Assembly: GCA_021401465.1 (NCBI GenBank)
Contig: JADDMT010000116.1
Span: 20,992-84,991 of the forward strand
Length of the DNA stretch: 64,000 nucleotides
Direction: 5' to 3'
Source: Teratosphaeria epicoccoides
Lineage: Eukaryota > Ascomycota > Dothideomycetes > Mycosphaerellales > Teratosphaeriaceae
Under the pieces are notes generated by a model. The model was not told the DNA's origin, did not search any database, and saw only the letters and a list, made by a program, of their open reading frames with translations. The translations under genes were made by a program, and so were the position numbers. Positions within the stretch are counted from its first letter, which is position 1. Each line of letters starts with the position of its first letter. Below are positions 34,259-46,739 of this stretch, in pieces.

Positions 34259-34337
34259 CTATCCCCCTCTTAGCCTAGCTCGTCCCTAAGCTACCTTATT
34301 AGTGCGGGGTTTCTCTTGTCACTTTTTTTACGCTATA

Positions 34338-34970
34338 ATGACTTCTCTTTCTACATTACTGCCTTGTGTCATTCTAGACACTGACGCCCCTTTAACGCAG
34401 AAACGTAAACGCCGCGCGAATCGAATCTATCGTTAGGGCTAGGACAGCATAAAGTCCTGTACTTAGTGTCAAGAGTTAAAACTCGTTTGTCAGGTACACA
34501 TTTTCTTAGGGAAATGTTTGTAATGTTACTTTAGTAACTGTCGGAGTTACGATGCGAAGGTAACAGAGGTCGAATAGAAGAAGTTAGGGAATCGGCGGAA
34601 AAGACTAATTGCCGATCTTAATCGTGTAAAGGTAGTCCTAGCCGAGGCTTCGCAGAAGATAATAGAGGCGCATGCAAAGGAGATGCGTCTTCGAAAACAG
34701 TTAGACGTAGTCGACTAGGAGGTCGAGGATAGTCGCGCTCTCGAGGAGCGTGAGATTAGGGAGGATGAGGCCAAGGAACAAGCTCTCTCGCAGGCTGGGT
34801 TTCTCCTTGACCTAGATCCTTCCGCGGGTCTTGCTCTTAGTCCTACGACATAGAGCGTAATAGAGGGTTTCGCTAACGCCTCATATTAGGGTTTCCTGGA
34901 TGGCGTGATAGCCGAGCCGGTCGACGGCGTCCCGCAGGAGTCTAGTCGTGGCTTAGGATCTTCTTCCTAG
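34338..34970 (+). pseudogene. Gypsy-B2 antisense Cys-rich/coiled-coil ORF
   Basis: Second copy of the 211-codon antisense frame described in B1. It starts ATG 34,338-34,340 (MTSLSTLLPCVILDTDAP) with QKRKRR nearby, a Cys cluster at about 34,450-34,545, then a coiled coil with EDSRALEEREIREDEAKEQ. It ends at TAG 34,968-34,970, overlapping the pol stop on the other strand. Confidence 0.75.
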
Positions 34971-37900
34971 GTTTGTTCCTTTCTCGAAACTTCGTATCTT
35001 TTGCTAACAGTTTCGCAGATGTTCTAGGGGTTCCTAGGTGTTCTCGGTACTCCTATATCCTTCCTATTTTACTAAGTACTCTCGCTGTCCGTCCTACTAG
35101 CGAGTGTCAATAATCCTCTCGACAGTGTACTCCGGTTCTTCTACTTCAGGGTCGAGTAGTAAGGGTTCTGATTGCAGTGTAGCGTCTAGCGCTACTTGTT
35201 CTAGCAGAGAGACATAGAACACTAGGTGTATTCTCATCTGCTTGGGTAGCTGTAACTCAAAATTAACTGGTCCCTTCTTAGCCTTGATCCTAAATAGTCC
35301 TAGTTTTACAGCGTCTAGTTTTTTACTCGGCTTGTCCGATTTGATGTGATAGCGGAGGAGATATACCTTGTCCCTCTCCTTTAGAATTAGTCCCTTAATT
35401 CTCTTACGATTCGCGTACTATGCCATGTTCTGCTAATAGAACTACAGGTCGAGTCGTGCTTCTGTTTGCAGTCAGCGTAGATGTTCTACTCGTCCGAGTG
35501 CTACTAGGTTCGGATTACTAGCTAAGACGTCCGGAATGTCTCCTATAGCTAATCCATACGCCATCTAAAATGGCGAGAGTCCTGTCGACTCTGCTAGCGT
35601 ACTATTATACGCAAGCTGTGCCATTAGCAACAACTCTACCTAGTTGTTCTAGTCCCTATTCACATAGGATCGAAGGTACTGTTCTAACGTCTAATTTAGG
35701 CGTTCTGTCTGTCTATCTGTCTAAGGGTAGAAGGAAGTACTTAGTCGATGTTTGACCTAGAATTGTCTTATTAGGGCTCTCTAGAAGTTAGAGGTAAACA
35801 TGGATCCTCGATCCGTTACTAGGTCCTGTAGCATGCCGTGTAGTACTACTACCCATTTGATAAAGACATGCGCGATATCTTTAGTCTTGAAGTCTTTGCA
35901 GTAAGGGATAAACTTCCTAAACTTAGTGAATTAGTCGACTACTACTATGATCCTGTCGAAGAACTCATTAGTAGCGGGTTCTCTCGACTAAGGTAGTTTA
36001 ACAATAAAATCCATGGCAAGCGATTCCCATAGCCGTTAAGGTACCTTAAGTAGTTGTAGTAGCCTATAAAGTTTATGACAGTTGTGCTTACTTCGTTAGC
36101 AAGTCACACATTAACAGACATAGTCCTCGATTGCCTTGCTCATCCTAGGGAAGTAATATTCTTGTTAGAGAATTTGCTTCATTTTAGACACTCCCGGGTG
36201 TCCTGCCTAAGGTACGTCGTGTTAGAGGCGTAGTAGTTCTAATCGTAAAGACGTTAGCATGTATACTAATCCTTGAAACAGAAGGATTCCGTCTTCGTCT
36301 TCCTAATCCTCCTGTCTATTAATGTCGTCGCAGACAGCAAGTGTAGTTAGGTCATGGATTAGCGCGTTCTTCAGGTCGTCCTAAAATCCACTAGTCTATG
36401 TGACAGTCGTGGCCGCGAGTCAGTTAACTCCTAGCGTGCTATCGCTATTTTCCTAGAGAACAGCATGTTTCTCCTGCTTCACGCCCTTCATGTAGTCTGT
36501 CTAGCGGCTAAGTGCATCGGCGCGTGTGTTATCGGTCCCTTTGCGATAGACGATCTTACAGTTAAAACTAGAGAGCTCCTCGCTCTACTAAACCTGTCGT
36601 TAGTTTAACTCTTTCGTCGTTATGAAGTATCGCAAGTTCTCATAGTCTGTGTAGACCGTGACCTAGTGCTTAGAACCTTCTAAGTAGACTCGCTAGGCCT
36701 TGTAGGCGTCTACTATAGCTAGAAGTTCTTTGTTGTAGACGTCATAACAGAGTTCTAGTCTAGACAATTTCCTTGAGTAGTAGGCGACTAGCTGTAGTCG
36801 TCTACTCGGTCCTAGTTAACTTAAGCATGCCCTAAGTGCTATGTCAGAGGCATCTGTTTCGACTATGATAGGCTTATCTAGGTCGAACACAAGTAAGATT
36901 AGCGAATCTGTAAATCGTTGCTTAAGTTCCTTAAAGGCATTCTGTTAGGCGTCGTCCTATACGAATAGTGTATCCTTTGTCGTAAGAGTCGTAAGTAGTG
37001 CCGTAATCTTCGAATAGTTTGCTACAAATCTCCTATAGAAGTTAGCGAATCTAAGGAAGGACTATACTTCCTTAACATTAGTCGGCGTAGGCTACTCTTT
37101 TACGACCTAGACTTTCTTAGTGTCTATCTTGATTCTATTCTATGCTACTACGTAGCTAAGGAATTATACTTCCTGCTTATGAAACTCGCTCTTCTGCGGC
37201 TTGACCTTTAGCTAGTAATCCTGGAGTTTCTAAAGTACCTTGCGCATGTAAGTCCTATGCTCTTCGATCGTCTAGGAATAGACGAGGATGTCGTCTAGGT
37301 ATATAACTACAAAGACGTCGAGGTACTCTCGTAGTACGTTGTTAATAAATGCCTGCTATGTAGCTAGGGCGTTTGTTAACCTAAATAGCATGACTATGTA
37401 CTTGTAGTGTCCGAACCTAGTTTAGAACGCGGTCTTCTATTCTTCGCCTTCCTTAATTCAAATTCGGTTATACGCTCTAGGTATGTCGAACTTCGAGAAC
37501 TACATTACTCCTTGTAGGCAGTCCTGTAATTCTGAGAGCAAAGGAAGCTAATAACTATTCTTTATTATAATGTCGTTTAATCTACGATAATCTACGCAGA
37601 GTCGCTAGTTATCTTCCCCCTTAGGCACAAACAGGATTAGATATCCGGCTAGGGACTACGACTCGCGGATAAAGCCTTTCCGGAGGTTGTCTTCTAGGTA
37701 TTTCCGGAGAATCTCTAGTTTCGCCGCTAACAACAGGCGAACTAATTGCTTCGTTAGTGTCTTGCTAGGGAGTAAGGGTATCCCGTGGTCCTACTCCTAG
37801 TGTTCTAGTAGAGCTTCTTAGTCAGGTTCTTCCTCAAAAAGAGTAGCGAACTCTTTATACTCATTAGGAACTATGAATTCGACCTTGACTTCCGATTGCG

Positions 37901-38565
37901 TTACTTTAACCTATAGGACGTATACTTCCTGTTCTAGATCCTTAATAGTAGCTACTATCTCGCTTAAAGTCATAGTACATATTTCGATCTTACCTAGTAC
38001 GTCGTACACTACAGGTAGAGGTATCGATCTTGAGAGTTCCGGGAACTAGATCCTCTCATTCTTCTAGTCGATATAGGGGTTAGCGTTTCTTAGCCATGGC
38101 AACCCTAGTACTACATCCGAGCCTAGTGACTCTGTGATGTCGAACTAGAGCATCTCTTAGTAGCGTCCTATCCGCAGAGGCATTATCTCGGTCTCTTCGT
38201 CAACTACTCCTTAGTTGTACGTGACCGGCTTTCTATTAATCGCTTGTAGCGAGAAAGCATTCGTCTTCGCCTATAGCTTTATCCTAGCTGTCCTAGCGAA
38301 CTTAGGCGTCATGAAGATTCTAGTATATCCTGAATCTATTAAGGCCCTAGCTACCGTTTTGTCGATATGTACCTATACTCTAAGGTTGTTCGCGTATCTG
38401 GCGCCAATTGCGGCATATCGTTGTAGCCCTATCTAGTCTGTCCGTAGGTCTAATTCTAGCGGACCTCGTTGTTTCCTAAATAACTGTCTTCACGGACTAG
38501 TTCAGGGATTATGCGGTCTCGGCTTCTTCTCTAAGCGTTACTGTTTTCTAGCCTAAGAGATCGTT
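34953..38565 (-). pseudogene. Gypsy-B2 pol and gag/pol junction (decayed), downstream part
   Basis: Reverse copy of B1 chromodomain, integrase, RNase H, RT and protease. Interrupted at TCGTT (38,561-38,565), corresponding to 17,277-17,281 in B1, near the gag/pol overlap. Confidence 0.88.
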
Positions 38566-38925
38566 TGATATAGATGTATATGCTATATGATATGAAAATA
38601 TCTCGTAGTGTGACAGAGTAATCCGACCTTTTAGTAGGTACAAGACAGCGCTGCTTTCTGCTTATCGTAGAGGTAGCGCTAAGGGTGCTTATAACCCCCG
38701 ACGCTCCTCAATTAGGGAAAGCATGTCCGAGCCTAACCCTGCAGGGGTACCGTAGGGTCAGCGACGTAGGGGCGTCCTACGTCGACAACTAATCCTACTC
38801 GGACAACATATGAGCTAACGTATGTACGAAGGACCCCCTTGCTATATGTAGCAGGGTCACTACATGCTAAGGGCGGCCATTAGAACCCATGCGGTTCTAA
38901 TGGCCCCCTAGTATCAACCGTATCA
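38566..38925 (-). repeat. Gypsy-A2 3' LTR, 360 bp
   Basis: TGATATAG...CCGTATCA in window orientation; keeps the original TG...CA ends. Confidence 0.94.
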
Positions 38926-39560
38926 CTGCCCCTCCTCCTACGAGGATGTCCCTAGCCTTACTAAGTAACGCACGCGGAACATATAGGGTATAGGATGTAG
39001 CACGCTTATACTACGCAAGGGTAAATAGGTAGATAGCTTACGTAACATGTGTCATGCGCATACCTTAACACCTTTGTAGCGAGTACAGGGCAGAGGCTAC
39101 TAACTTAGGCGGGTTTTAATCTGTCACATGTTAGGCGGCTTTGTAACACCTTCGCTTTACATGCAGATCGAGATATCAGGAAACTACGAGTACGTACTTT
39201 AATTAATCCTTGAAATTATAGGGCGAGCATGCGCGCCGGCCTTGCCAAGTAGCTTGGCCGTCCCTATTTAGTTGTGACTATAAAGAACATGTCGCAGAAC
39301 CTTAGGGTAGTAGGAAAGTGCGCGGACGCTCTGTGCGCGCCGCTTGAAATGGCAGGAGCGCGCTCCTAGCGCGGGCCTCGCCACATTTCCATGCTAGTAG
39401 GCTAGCACGAGTGCGGTTAGCGCACATGCGTAACAGCCGCGTTATCCGTTATTACATCATTCGGTCCCCTTGTAAGTTAACTAAAGGCAGGTACTCTGCG
39501 CATGTAGTTTGAGTTACTAGCTTAACAGTTGCGGTAGGCAACAGGGGGGCTGTCAGAGAG

Positions 39561-39568
39561 TATAAAAA
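39561..39568 (+). promoter_or_regulatory. TATA box of the Gypsy-A2 antisense gene
   Basis: TATAAAAA, 88 bases upstream of the antisense ATG at 39,649, in a CT-rich leader (TTTCCTGTTCTAAGACAC...). Confidence 0.65.
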
Positions 39569-39648
39569 CCTCGTCGCTTCCTAAACTTTCCTGTTCTAAG
39601 ACACTAACATCGACCTCTACTCCTACTTCGCTTAGCTTGCGCCTCGCC

Positions 39649-41145
39649 ATGTCTGCGGGTCTGTACTAGAGCTCCTTCTTCTTCAATCAATCAATTAAGA
39701 TCAATTAACCCGTCTTAGCTATAATGGCTTATATGCTACAGACTAAGTTCGACGCTACTCGCTCTGCCCGCGATTGTCGCTCGTGTTAACAATGCCTTAA
39801 CAACCTTAGTAGCCAAGCTGCACATATCTCTCCTCCGCGTGTTAGTAAGGCGTCCCCTACCTACGAGGTATGCGTGACTAGTACTAACGGAAGCGTAGCC
39901 GAGATCTACGTCAGCGGGTTTAATGAGGGCAGTGTCTACTACAATTGTGTCAACTGTAATAGCAAGCATCAAAAATGCTAAGACCTCCCTGAAGAGGTGT
40001 ATAGCGAGTACAACTAGCTCTGCCATAACATCGATAACTTCTAGAGTACGCGCGACAAGGGGATTGCCGAAGGTACTCTGACTATGAACAGGCTACAGGC
40101 TAAGTACCGCGAGGTACTCGCCTACCTGCTTAGCGCCCTCTCGTGCTTTACCGCGACTGCTAACTGTTCTCACGGCAGTGTTCGCTTTGACTCTCTGCTA
40201 ACAGGCGAAAACGTTTGTCTAGGTCTAATCGCAGACTTAGTCTAGAAGATCTTAAAGGTGCTAACTATTAGGGTCGAGACCTTCGCCATAGTACGCTTAT
40301 AGTGTAGGTACCCTCTAAGTATAAATGCTAACTTTCTCCGCTAGGCTAATGTTAGCGTCGAGAAATATCCGACTAGCTGTTAGCGTTAGCAACTCGGGGC
40401 CCTTGCCTCTATTGACGATGACTTTAAGACGCAGATGATCTGCAAGAAGGTCATCAAGCAATTTACCGCTCCTGCCGCTAAGGCTACGCCCTAGCGCCGT
40501 ACCGAGAGACAGCCTGCCTCTAAGCCGGTCCTAAGGACTAAGCTGTAAGTTACTTACTCGAATCCTGTCGCGTGCGTATATCTAACACATTGTAGCGCCG
40601 CCGCCTACGCCGCCTCGACGCTACTGTCTAAGAAGAAGAAGAGGGCTAGGGCCGAAATTGAGGTTAGCGACGAGGAAGCCGAGCCTTCCTCGCTTGCGAC
40701 CCGCACTACGTCTGTCAAGACGCTAAGGCACAAGCCTCTAGGCCAGATCTTTAAGGATGAGGAGGATGACGACGTCTAGGATACCTTTAGTCCTAACGTA
40801 ATCCCTTCGCGCCGTAGTGTCACCGTACTAGTTACGCCTAAGGGAGACACTAAGTCCGATGATATAGTCGACACTCGTGTCAAGAAGCGTAAGATGATCT
40901 CGAGGGCCGAGCGCGACAGCCGCAAGCGCGCTCGAGTCTCTTCGCCTTCTGATGCTAAGGATGAGGTAGTCGTTACGACTAGGCGCAGTAAGGGTGTCGC
41001 TAGTTCTCTAGCTACTATAGGCTCTAAAGACGAGCTCCCTTACAACCTACTAAAGAAGAAGATGCCGGCCTCTCTTCGTGGCGTTACTACCCCTGTTACT
41101 CATAGTCGCTTCAGGGTGTTTAGTAGACCCCGTGTAGGTAGGTAG
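39649..41145 (+). pseudogene. Gypsy-A2 antisense gene: Cys-rich protein with basic C-terminus and one intron
   Basis: Runs against gag-pol between its stop (41,361) and the 3' LTR. ATG 39,649 to TAG at 41,143-41,145. A 51-nt intron (40,545-40,595; GTAAGT, CTAAC, TAG) carries a TAA and separates AAG-CT from C-GCC; spliced length about 481 residues. The N-terminal half has Cys pairs (DCRSC-x-QC, NCVNCNSKHQKC) like other fungal Cys-cluster proteins, then a helical middle (TMNRLQAKYREVLAYLLSAL). The C-terminal third is Lys/Arg/Asp-rich with SKKKKRARAE, KKRKM and RKRAR patches, suggesting nuclear location. About 12 TAG/TAA stops are at Gln/Trp-compatible sites. Function unknown; a captured host gene or an element accessory gene are both possible. 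Confidence 0.78.
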
Positions 41146-41360
41146 TCCCTAGCGGACTGCAACAAGAAAGACTCTCCTACTTTAGGTTCAGTCAGGAAGC
41201 CCCTAACTAGTAGTCGCTAAGCATTAGCTACGAAGCTAATCTGAGCATGTCTCTTGTTCTTCTTGGGTTTATTCTAGGTGTGCCTTTAGGCATCAATGAT
41301 GTATGAGTAGGGCGTTTGCTTCTCGTTATTACTTCGCGCGTCATACACTACATACACGTG

Positions 41361-44300
41361 TTAAGAATCCTGCTCCGGAACCCTTATCTTCCTACGAATC
41401 GACCTTCTTAAGCCCTGCTTATGCCTCCTCCGCTCTTCGAATTCATGAATAGCTTCTAGAGCGTTCTTGCAGTCTTTAGCCGGAACCTATTATGTGTACT
41501 TAGGTAGGTATCCTTTCTACTTCACTAGACAGTGCGTTGCGCCCTTACGCCGCATACTGTCCTTAATACCCTCGACTTCCTACTCTTCGTTCTCTTCTGC
41601 TACTAGCATCGGGTCCGCGGGCTCTTCGCCCTCGCGCTGTACCTATGGTTCGAGTAGAGATACGTAGAAGACGTCATGTACATAATACGACAATAGCAAC
41701 GATAGCTAGTATGCCTGCGAGCCTATCGCGTTACGTATCTAGAAGGGTCTGACGAACCTTGGTGTCATCTTCTTGCTTGGAAGTTTCAGCTTAAGATTCT
41801 TCGTTAATAGTAATACCTTCGTACTAACTGCATACTACATCGGTTTAGCACGGGCGTTATTATGTTTAATCTGGGATTCTGAGGCCTTTTTCTAGTGTTC
41901 TATTAGCACCGAATGTACCTCGCGCATACGCCACGCTAATTCCGCGGCGGCTAGCACCCTCTCCTTAGAAGACTCGTCCCGAGGTAGTTCTAGGTGTATT
42001 TCCGGATTAAAGCCATAAAGAATCTAAAATGGCGACATGCGCATAGTAGCATGCATACTATTATTGACTGCAAATTCTGCCATAGGAATTGCGTCAGCCA
42101 AGGCATCCTGGTTCTTAGCGTAGTAGTACTAAAGGTACTGCTTAAGAGTCTAGTTTATACGTTTAGTCTGACTATTAGTCTGTAGATAGAATGCTGTACT
42201 TAGGCGGTGCTTAACACGCGCCTCAAACACAAATTCTTGCTAGTATTTACTAGTGAAGACAGAACCTCGATCTGATAGGATACTTCGGGGGACACTAAAG
42301 CGCTATATGACTTTGTCGCGAAGTAGCTACACAAGCTCGCTACTTGTGTACCTTTTCGTACATAGGATGAAGACATTCATCTTCGAGTATTAGTCGACTA
42401 CTACAAGGACAGCATTAACTACATTGCCTTTCTACTTTGCTAGTGGCAAATCGGTAATGAAATCTATAGTCAAGTCTTGCTATAGTCTCTCTAGTAGTAA
42501 GAGCGCCTAAGCATCGCTGTAGGGGCGATAGCGCCGAGATTTGCTGATCTGGCACATCTAGCAGGATTTGACATAGTCAGAGACATCCTGTTCTAGCGTA
42601 GGCTACTAGTATTTGCGTCCGAGAAGTGCGTTCGTCTTCTCTACGCCAAAATGGCCCGCGAGTTCATTGTCATGATGAATACAGAGGAGCTGCGAACAGA
42701 GTACGTAGTTAGCGGGTACGTAGAGCCTATTGTTAAAGTACTACAAGTCGCCTGACTTAGTCTAGTACTTCGGACCGCCTGCGGTGTCCTTAAGGGCTAC
42801 ACCCTTATTAATTAACTCCGGTTCTCGCTCTTGTAATCGCTAAATAAGTCTCGAGACTTCTTTAAAGGGTTCTTTAGACATTGCATGCTTACTATATGTA
42901 AGCTAGTTAACTACTACACAGATCGAGCTAGACGCGGTCGCTATAACTGCTAGATAGGAGGGTTTGTCACTAGCGGAGGCCATGAGGCCCTATTAGACCT
43001 GTAGTCGACCTACAAGAGGAGCTAACGACAGATCGCTGCCCTAAACTACAAGCTTCGTTTGTAGCATAGGGAGAAGCTATTAGTTACCCTCCTCCCTAGT
43101 GTCGTAGTCTAGTTGTCACGAAGGACTATTAGCCGGATTCGTCTTTCCGGAACGATGCTAGATAACGAAGTTAAAGCTAGTAAGGAAAGTCGCCTACCTT
43201 GCTTGCCGACTACTTAGCTACTTCACGCCCATGAAGCCGCGAAGGTTGTTATAGTTAGTAAGCACCTTAATAGGGTGCGCTATGCCTTCAAGGTAGTGTT
43301 AGTACTCCTTAAAGCCGTTAACAATAGCTAAAAGCTCTTAGTCGTAAGTCTTATAGTTAAGCTTAGCGCCCTGCATCTTCCGCGACTAGAAGGCAATCAG
43401 GTACTATTACGTACTACCTTTGTGCGACTAGAGCTGCCATATAATTGCGGCTATTGCGAATTTTGAAGCATTAGTCTCTATCCGGATCTTCGTAGCAGGG
43501 TCAAAGTGCCGAAGTATAGGCGTAGTTTAAAAAGCTGCTTTAAGTTTAGAGAAGGCCTTGCTCTAAGCCTCCTCCTAAGGCACTTTCCCTAGCTTTTTTC
43601 CTTAAACCGCGCCCTTTGCGAGGGCCGTGAGGGGAGCCACGATCTTCGAGTAAGATCGTATGAATCTGCGATAGAAGTTAGTGAATCCTAGGAACACCTG
43701 CACTTCTTAGAGGGTAGTTAGCCGCGGCTACTCCGCGATTATAGACACCCTTTAGTCATCTATGATGACTCCTTCCATAGAGACGATTTATCCGAGAAAC
43801 TTAATCCTATCTATTAGGAATGAGCACTTCTTTAGGTTCGCGTACAGAGTAAACTTGCGGAGCCGTTCGAGCACTATACTTAGATGCCGAATATGCTCCT
43901 CCTTCAAGTCGGAATAGACTAGTATATCGTCTAAATATACTACGTAGCAGGTGTTAACGAGGCCGGCTAGGGCCCGGTTAATATACGCTTAGAACGTTGC
44001 TAGTACGTTAGTCAAGCTAAACAGCATTACTATATACTCGAAGTGTCTGTACCGCGTTCGGAATATAGTCTTCTACTTGTCGCCCTTTCGGATCGGTATC
44101 TAGTAGTAGGCGTCCTTCAAGTCGATAGACGAGAAGATAGCGGCGCGACTAAGGCGGTCAAGCGTCTCGCTAATAAGTAGTAGGGGGCAGCGGTTCTTCT
44201 AAGTTACTACGTTAAGGCCCCTATAGTTAACGCATAGGCGGAGCGTGTTGTCCTTCTTCGGGACGAACATAACTAGCGCTTAAGCCTCGCTGTCGCTTCG

Positions 44301-46325
44301 TCGGATCCACGCGTTCCTTTGCGCCTTGTAGAGATAGTCTCGAAGTGTTTCGAGCTACGATTCCGACATAGGGTACAGAGGTCGATGCGGAGGGTTGTAG
44401 CCCTCCTTAAGGTTAATCGCATGTTCCGTGTCTAGGGCCCGGGCATAGGCCGCAGCCTCTGCGTCGAAAATATCGGCGTATTCCTCTAACTTAGGCGGAA
44501 GGGTAACGTCCTCCTTGACGTTCTGTATGCGGACCGTATAAACGCATTAGACCTTCTTCATGTCCCTGTAGAAGCTACGTGCGTCACGTATCTGCACTGT
44601 AGGAACTTCGCCTATAGAGCCATAGAACTAGTTGTTAGTAGCTCCATTAATAACGACTCCCTGCTTGTAGCGCTAAGGGCGGCCGAGTAGGAGCTCCTTA
44701 TTAGGAACGTCTTTGGCGTAGAAGACTTTGTTAGTCTTGCGCACTTCTCCTAAGGAGTCCGCGAGTTAGAGGCGCACGTTGTACGCGCCTCGAGCTACTA
44801 CGCCTTCGCCCTAAAAGGACTTCATGGTAGGTAGCAGGGCTCCTGGGATCAGCTTCAAACCGAGCCGTACGATTACCCTCTAGGGTATCATGTTAACCTC
44901 CGCAAGGTCATCTAACATATAGTCTACTAGCTCGAGCGAGCCGTTAACTCGGACCGTACCGGATAGGCGCTAGGCAGGCCACGAGTCTACACTATCGGTA
45001 ACAGACAGCTTAGATACCTGTAGTAGCCATTCGGTTGTCTTAGGCTTGTCCTTCTTTCGCCTCCCCTCCAGGGAGGTTTCGGACACCTTGCTTACCTTCT
45101 TCCCATCACTTTGTTTAGGACAGCGAGCCGCTAAGTAGTCCCTCGCTCCACAGATGTAGCAGCTACTCGGAGGCTTCTCGCTACCGTCTTTTAGCTCGGA
45201 GGGCTTGCTCCTCCAGAATGAACTACTGCGTTAGACGTGGCCCCTAGGGCGCTTGTAATAGCGGCCCTTCGGTAGGTCCTCAGGGCTTAGACGCTTATTG
45301 TCCTTACTGCCTGATTTTCCATTTCGCTTCAAGGTGATTTCCATACGTGTCGCAAGGGACACGAGGTCTTGCCGAGTCGTCGGAAGTTCATGAAAAGTCA
45401 TGATTATGTTCTGAAGATTGTCATCAAGTTTGACGAGCAAGTGCTACACGCGTTACGTCTTAGTATAGGGTAGCATCTATCCCTTGAGCGTAGCGAGATA
45501 GGTTGCGAAGCTAGAGGTTGTTTGTCCCTTCCCCTGCTTGGCCTTCTCGTACTCGACAGACATAGTAAGGGCGCGATTCCCTAGATCCTCGACCTAGTCG
45601 ACACAGAACTAGCGAAAGTCTGCCTATGTATACGTTCTGTCGTGGACCTACATAAGGTCATACCGCTTATGCTAATTGTTACGAGGTTCCTTATCCTCTT
45701 CAAGCTACATCATACTAAAGGCGACTTATTTGCCCTCTGTAGAATATCCGCGTAAGTTAAGCACGAAAACTGCCTTACACGCCTACAAGAAAGTTCGCGC
45801 CTCCTTTAAGGTGTCTCCCTTAAACGGCTTCGGGTTGCATGCGTTACGACTACCTCCTAGTTAGCCTACTATGGCCCCGAATTTAGGCACTAGGTTTGCA
45901 GGCACACGCGGAGGGTCTGCGCCTCCTAGTAAGTTGTCTTCGCGGGTCCCTGGCGTGAAATCTCGCTAGATTTCTTCGTCCGCTAGTTCGTTAGTACCGC
46001 TTATAGCGACGTCTTCGTCGTCGTCGCCGTTGTCGCTGCTAGGAGCGGTGCGGCTCTAGCTCTAGTTCGCAAGGCGGTTCGCGACCTGATCGACAATCAT
46101 GGCTACAAGGGCTAGGTCGATAGTCAGGGTTAGTTGCGGTCCCTGTGCAGGGGGTCTATTGCCTAGTCCGCCGCGTAATTAGCCTCTAGTGGAACTGTCG
46201 CTCGATGCAGTGTCGCTCGTAGCGGGTACTCCTGCGGGCTAGTTACTCAGGCTAGCTTCGCCGTCGCAGGCGCTTAGGATGGCGCTCGCTACGCGTTAGT
46301 TGCGAGTTCGTGGTACTCTAGACAT
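41361..46325 (-). pseudogene. Gypsy-A2 gag-pol with chromodomain (decayed)
   Basis: ATG 46,323-46,325 to TAA 41,361-41,363, one frame, 1,654 codons as in A1. Same domain order. The open remnant 45,231-45,440 covers the end of gag before the zinc knuckle. RIP stops are largely shared with A1 and A4, with further private ones. Confidence 0.9.
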
Positions 46326-46374
46326 ATCGTAGTATTCTCTGCTAGACTGCAAAGCAGGGGGGAGAAAGCAGAAC

Positions 46375-46734
46375 TAATATAGATGTATATGCTATATGAT
46401 ATGAAAATATCTCGTAGTGTGACAGAGTAATCCGACCTTTTAGTAGGTACAAGACAGCGCTGCTTTCTGCTTATCGCAGAGGTGGCGCTAAGGGTGCTTA
46501 TAACCCCTAACGCTCCTTAATTAGGGAAAGCATGTCTGAGCCTAACCCCGTAGGGGTACCGTAGGGTCAGCGACGTAGGGGCGTCCTACGTCGACAACTG
46601 ATCCTACTTGGACGACATACGAGCCAACGTATGTACGAAGGACCCCCTTGCCATATGTAGCAGGGTCACTACATGCCAAGGGCGGCTATTAGAACCCATG
46701 CGGTTCTAATGGCCCCCTAGTATTAACCGTATCA
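46375..46734 (-). repeat. Gypsy-A2 5' LTR, 360 bp
   Basis: Starts TAATATAG (RIP-altered TGATATAG) and ends CCGTATCA next to TCGTT. Confidence 0.94.
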
Positions 46735-46739
46735 TCGTT

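Larger units (their letters stand above)
38566..46734 (-). mobile_element. Gypsy-A2: complete copy inserted in Gypsy-B2
   Basis: 8,169 bp with two 360-bp LTRs and a perfect TCGTT duplication (38,561-38,565 and 46,735-46,739). The uninterrupted site is visible in B1 (17,277-17,281, opposite strand), so the insertion is read directly. It post-dates B2. Confidence 0.96.
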
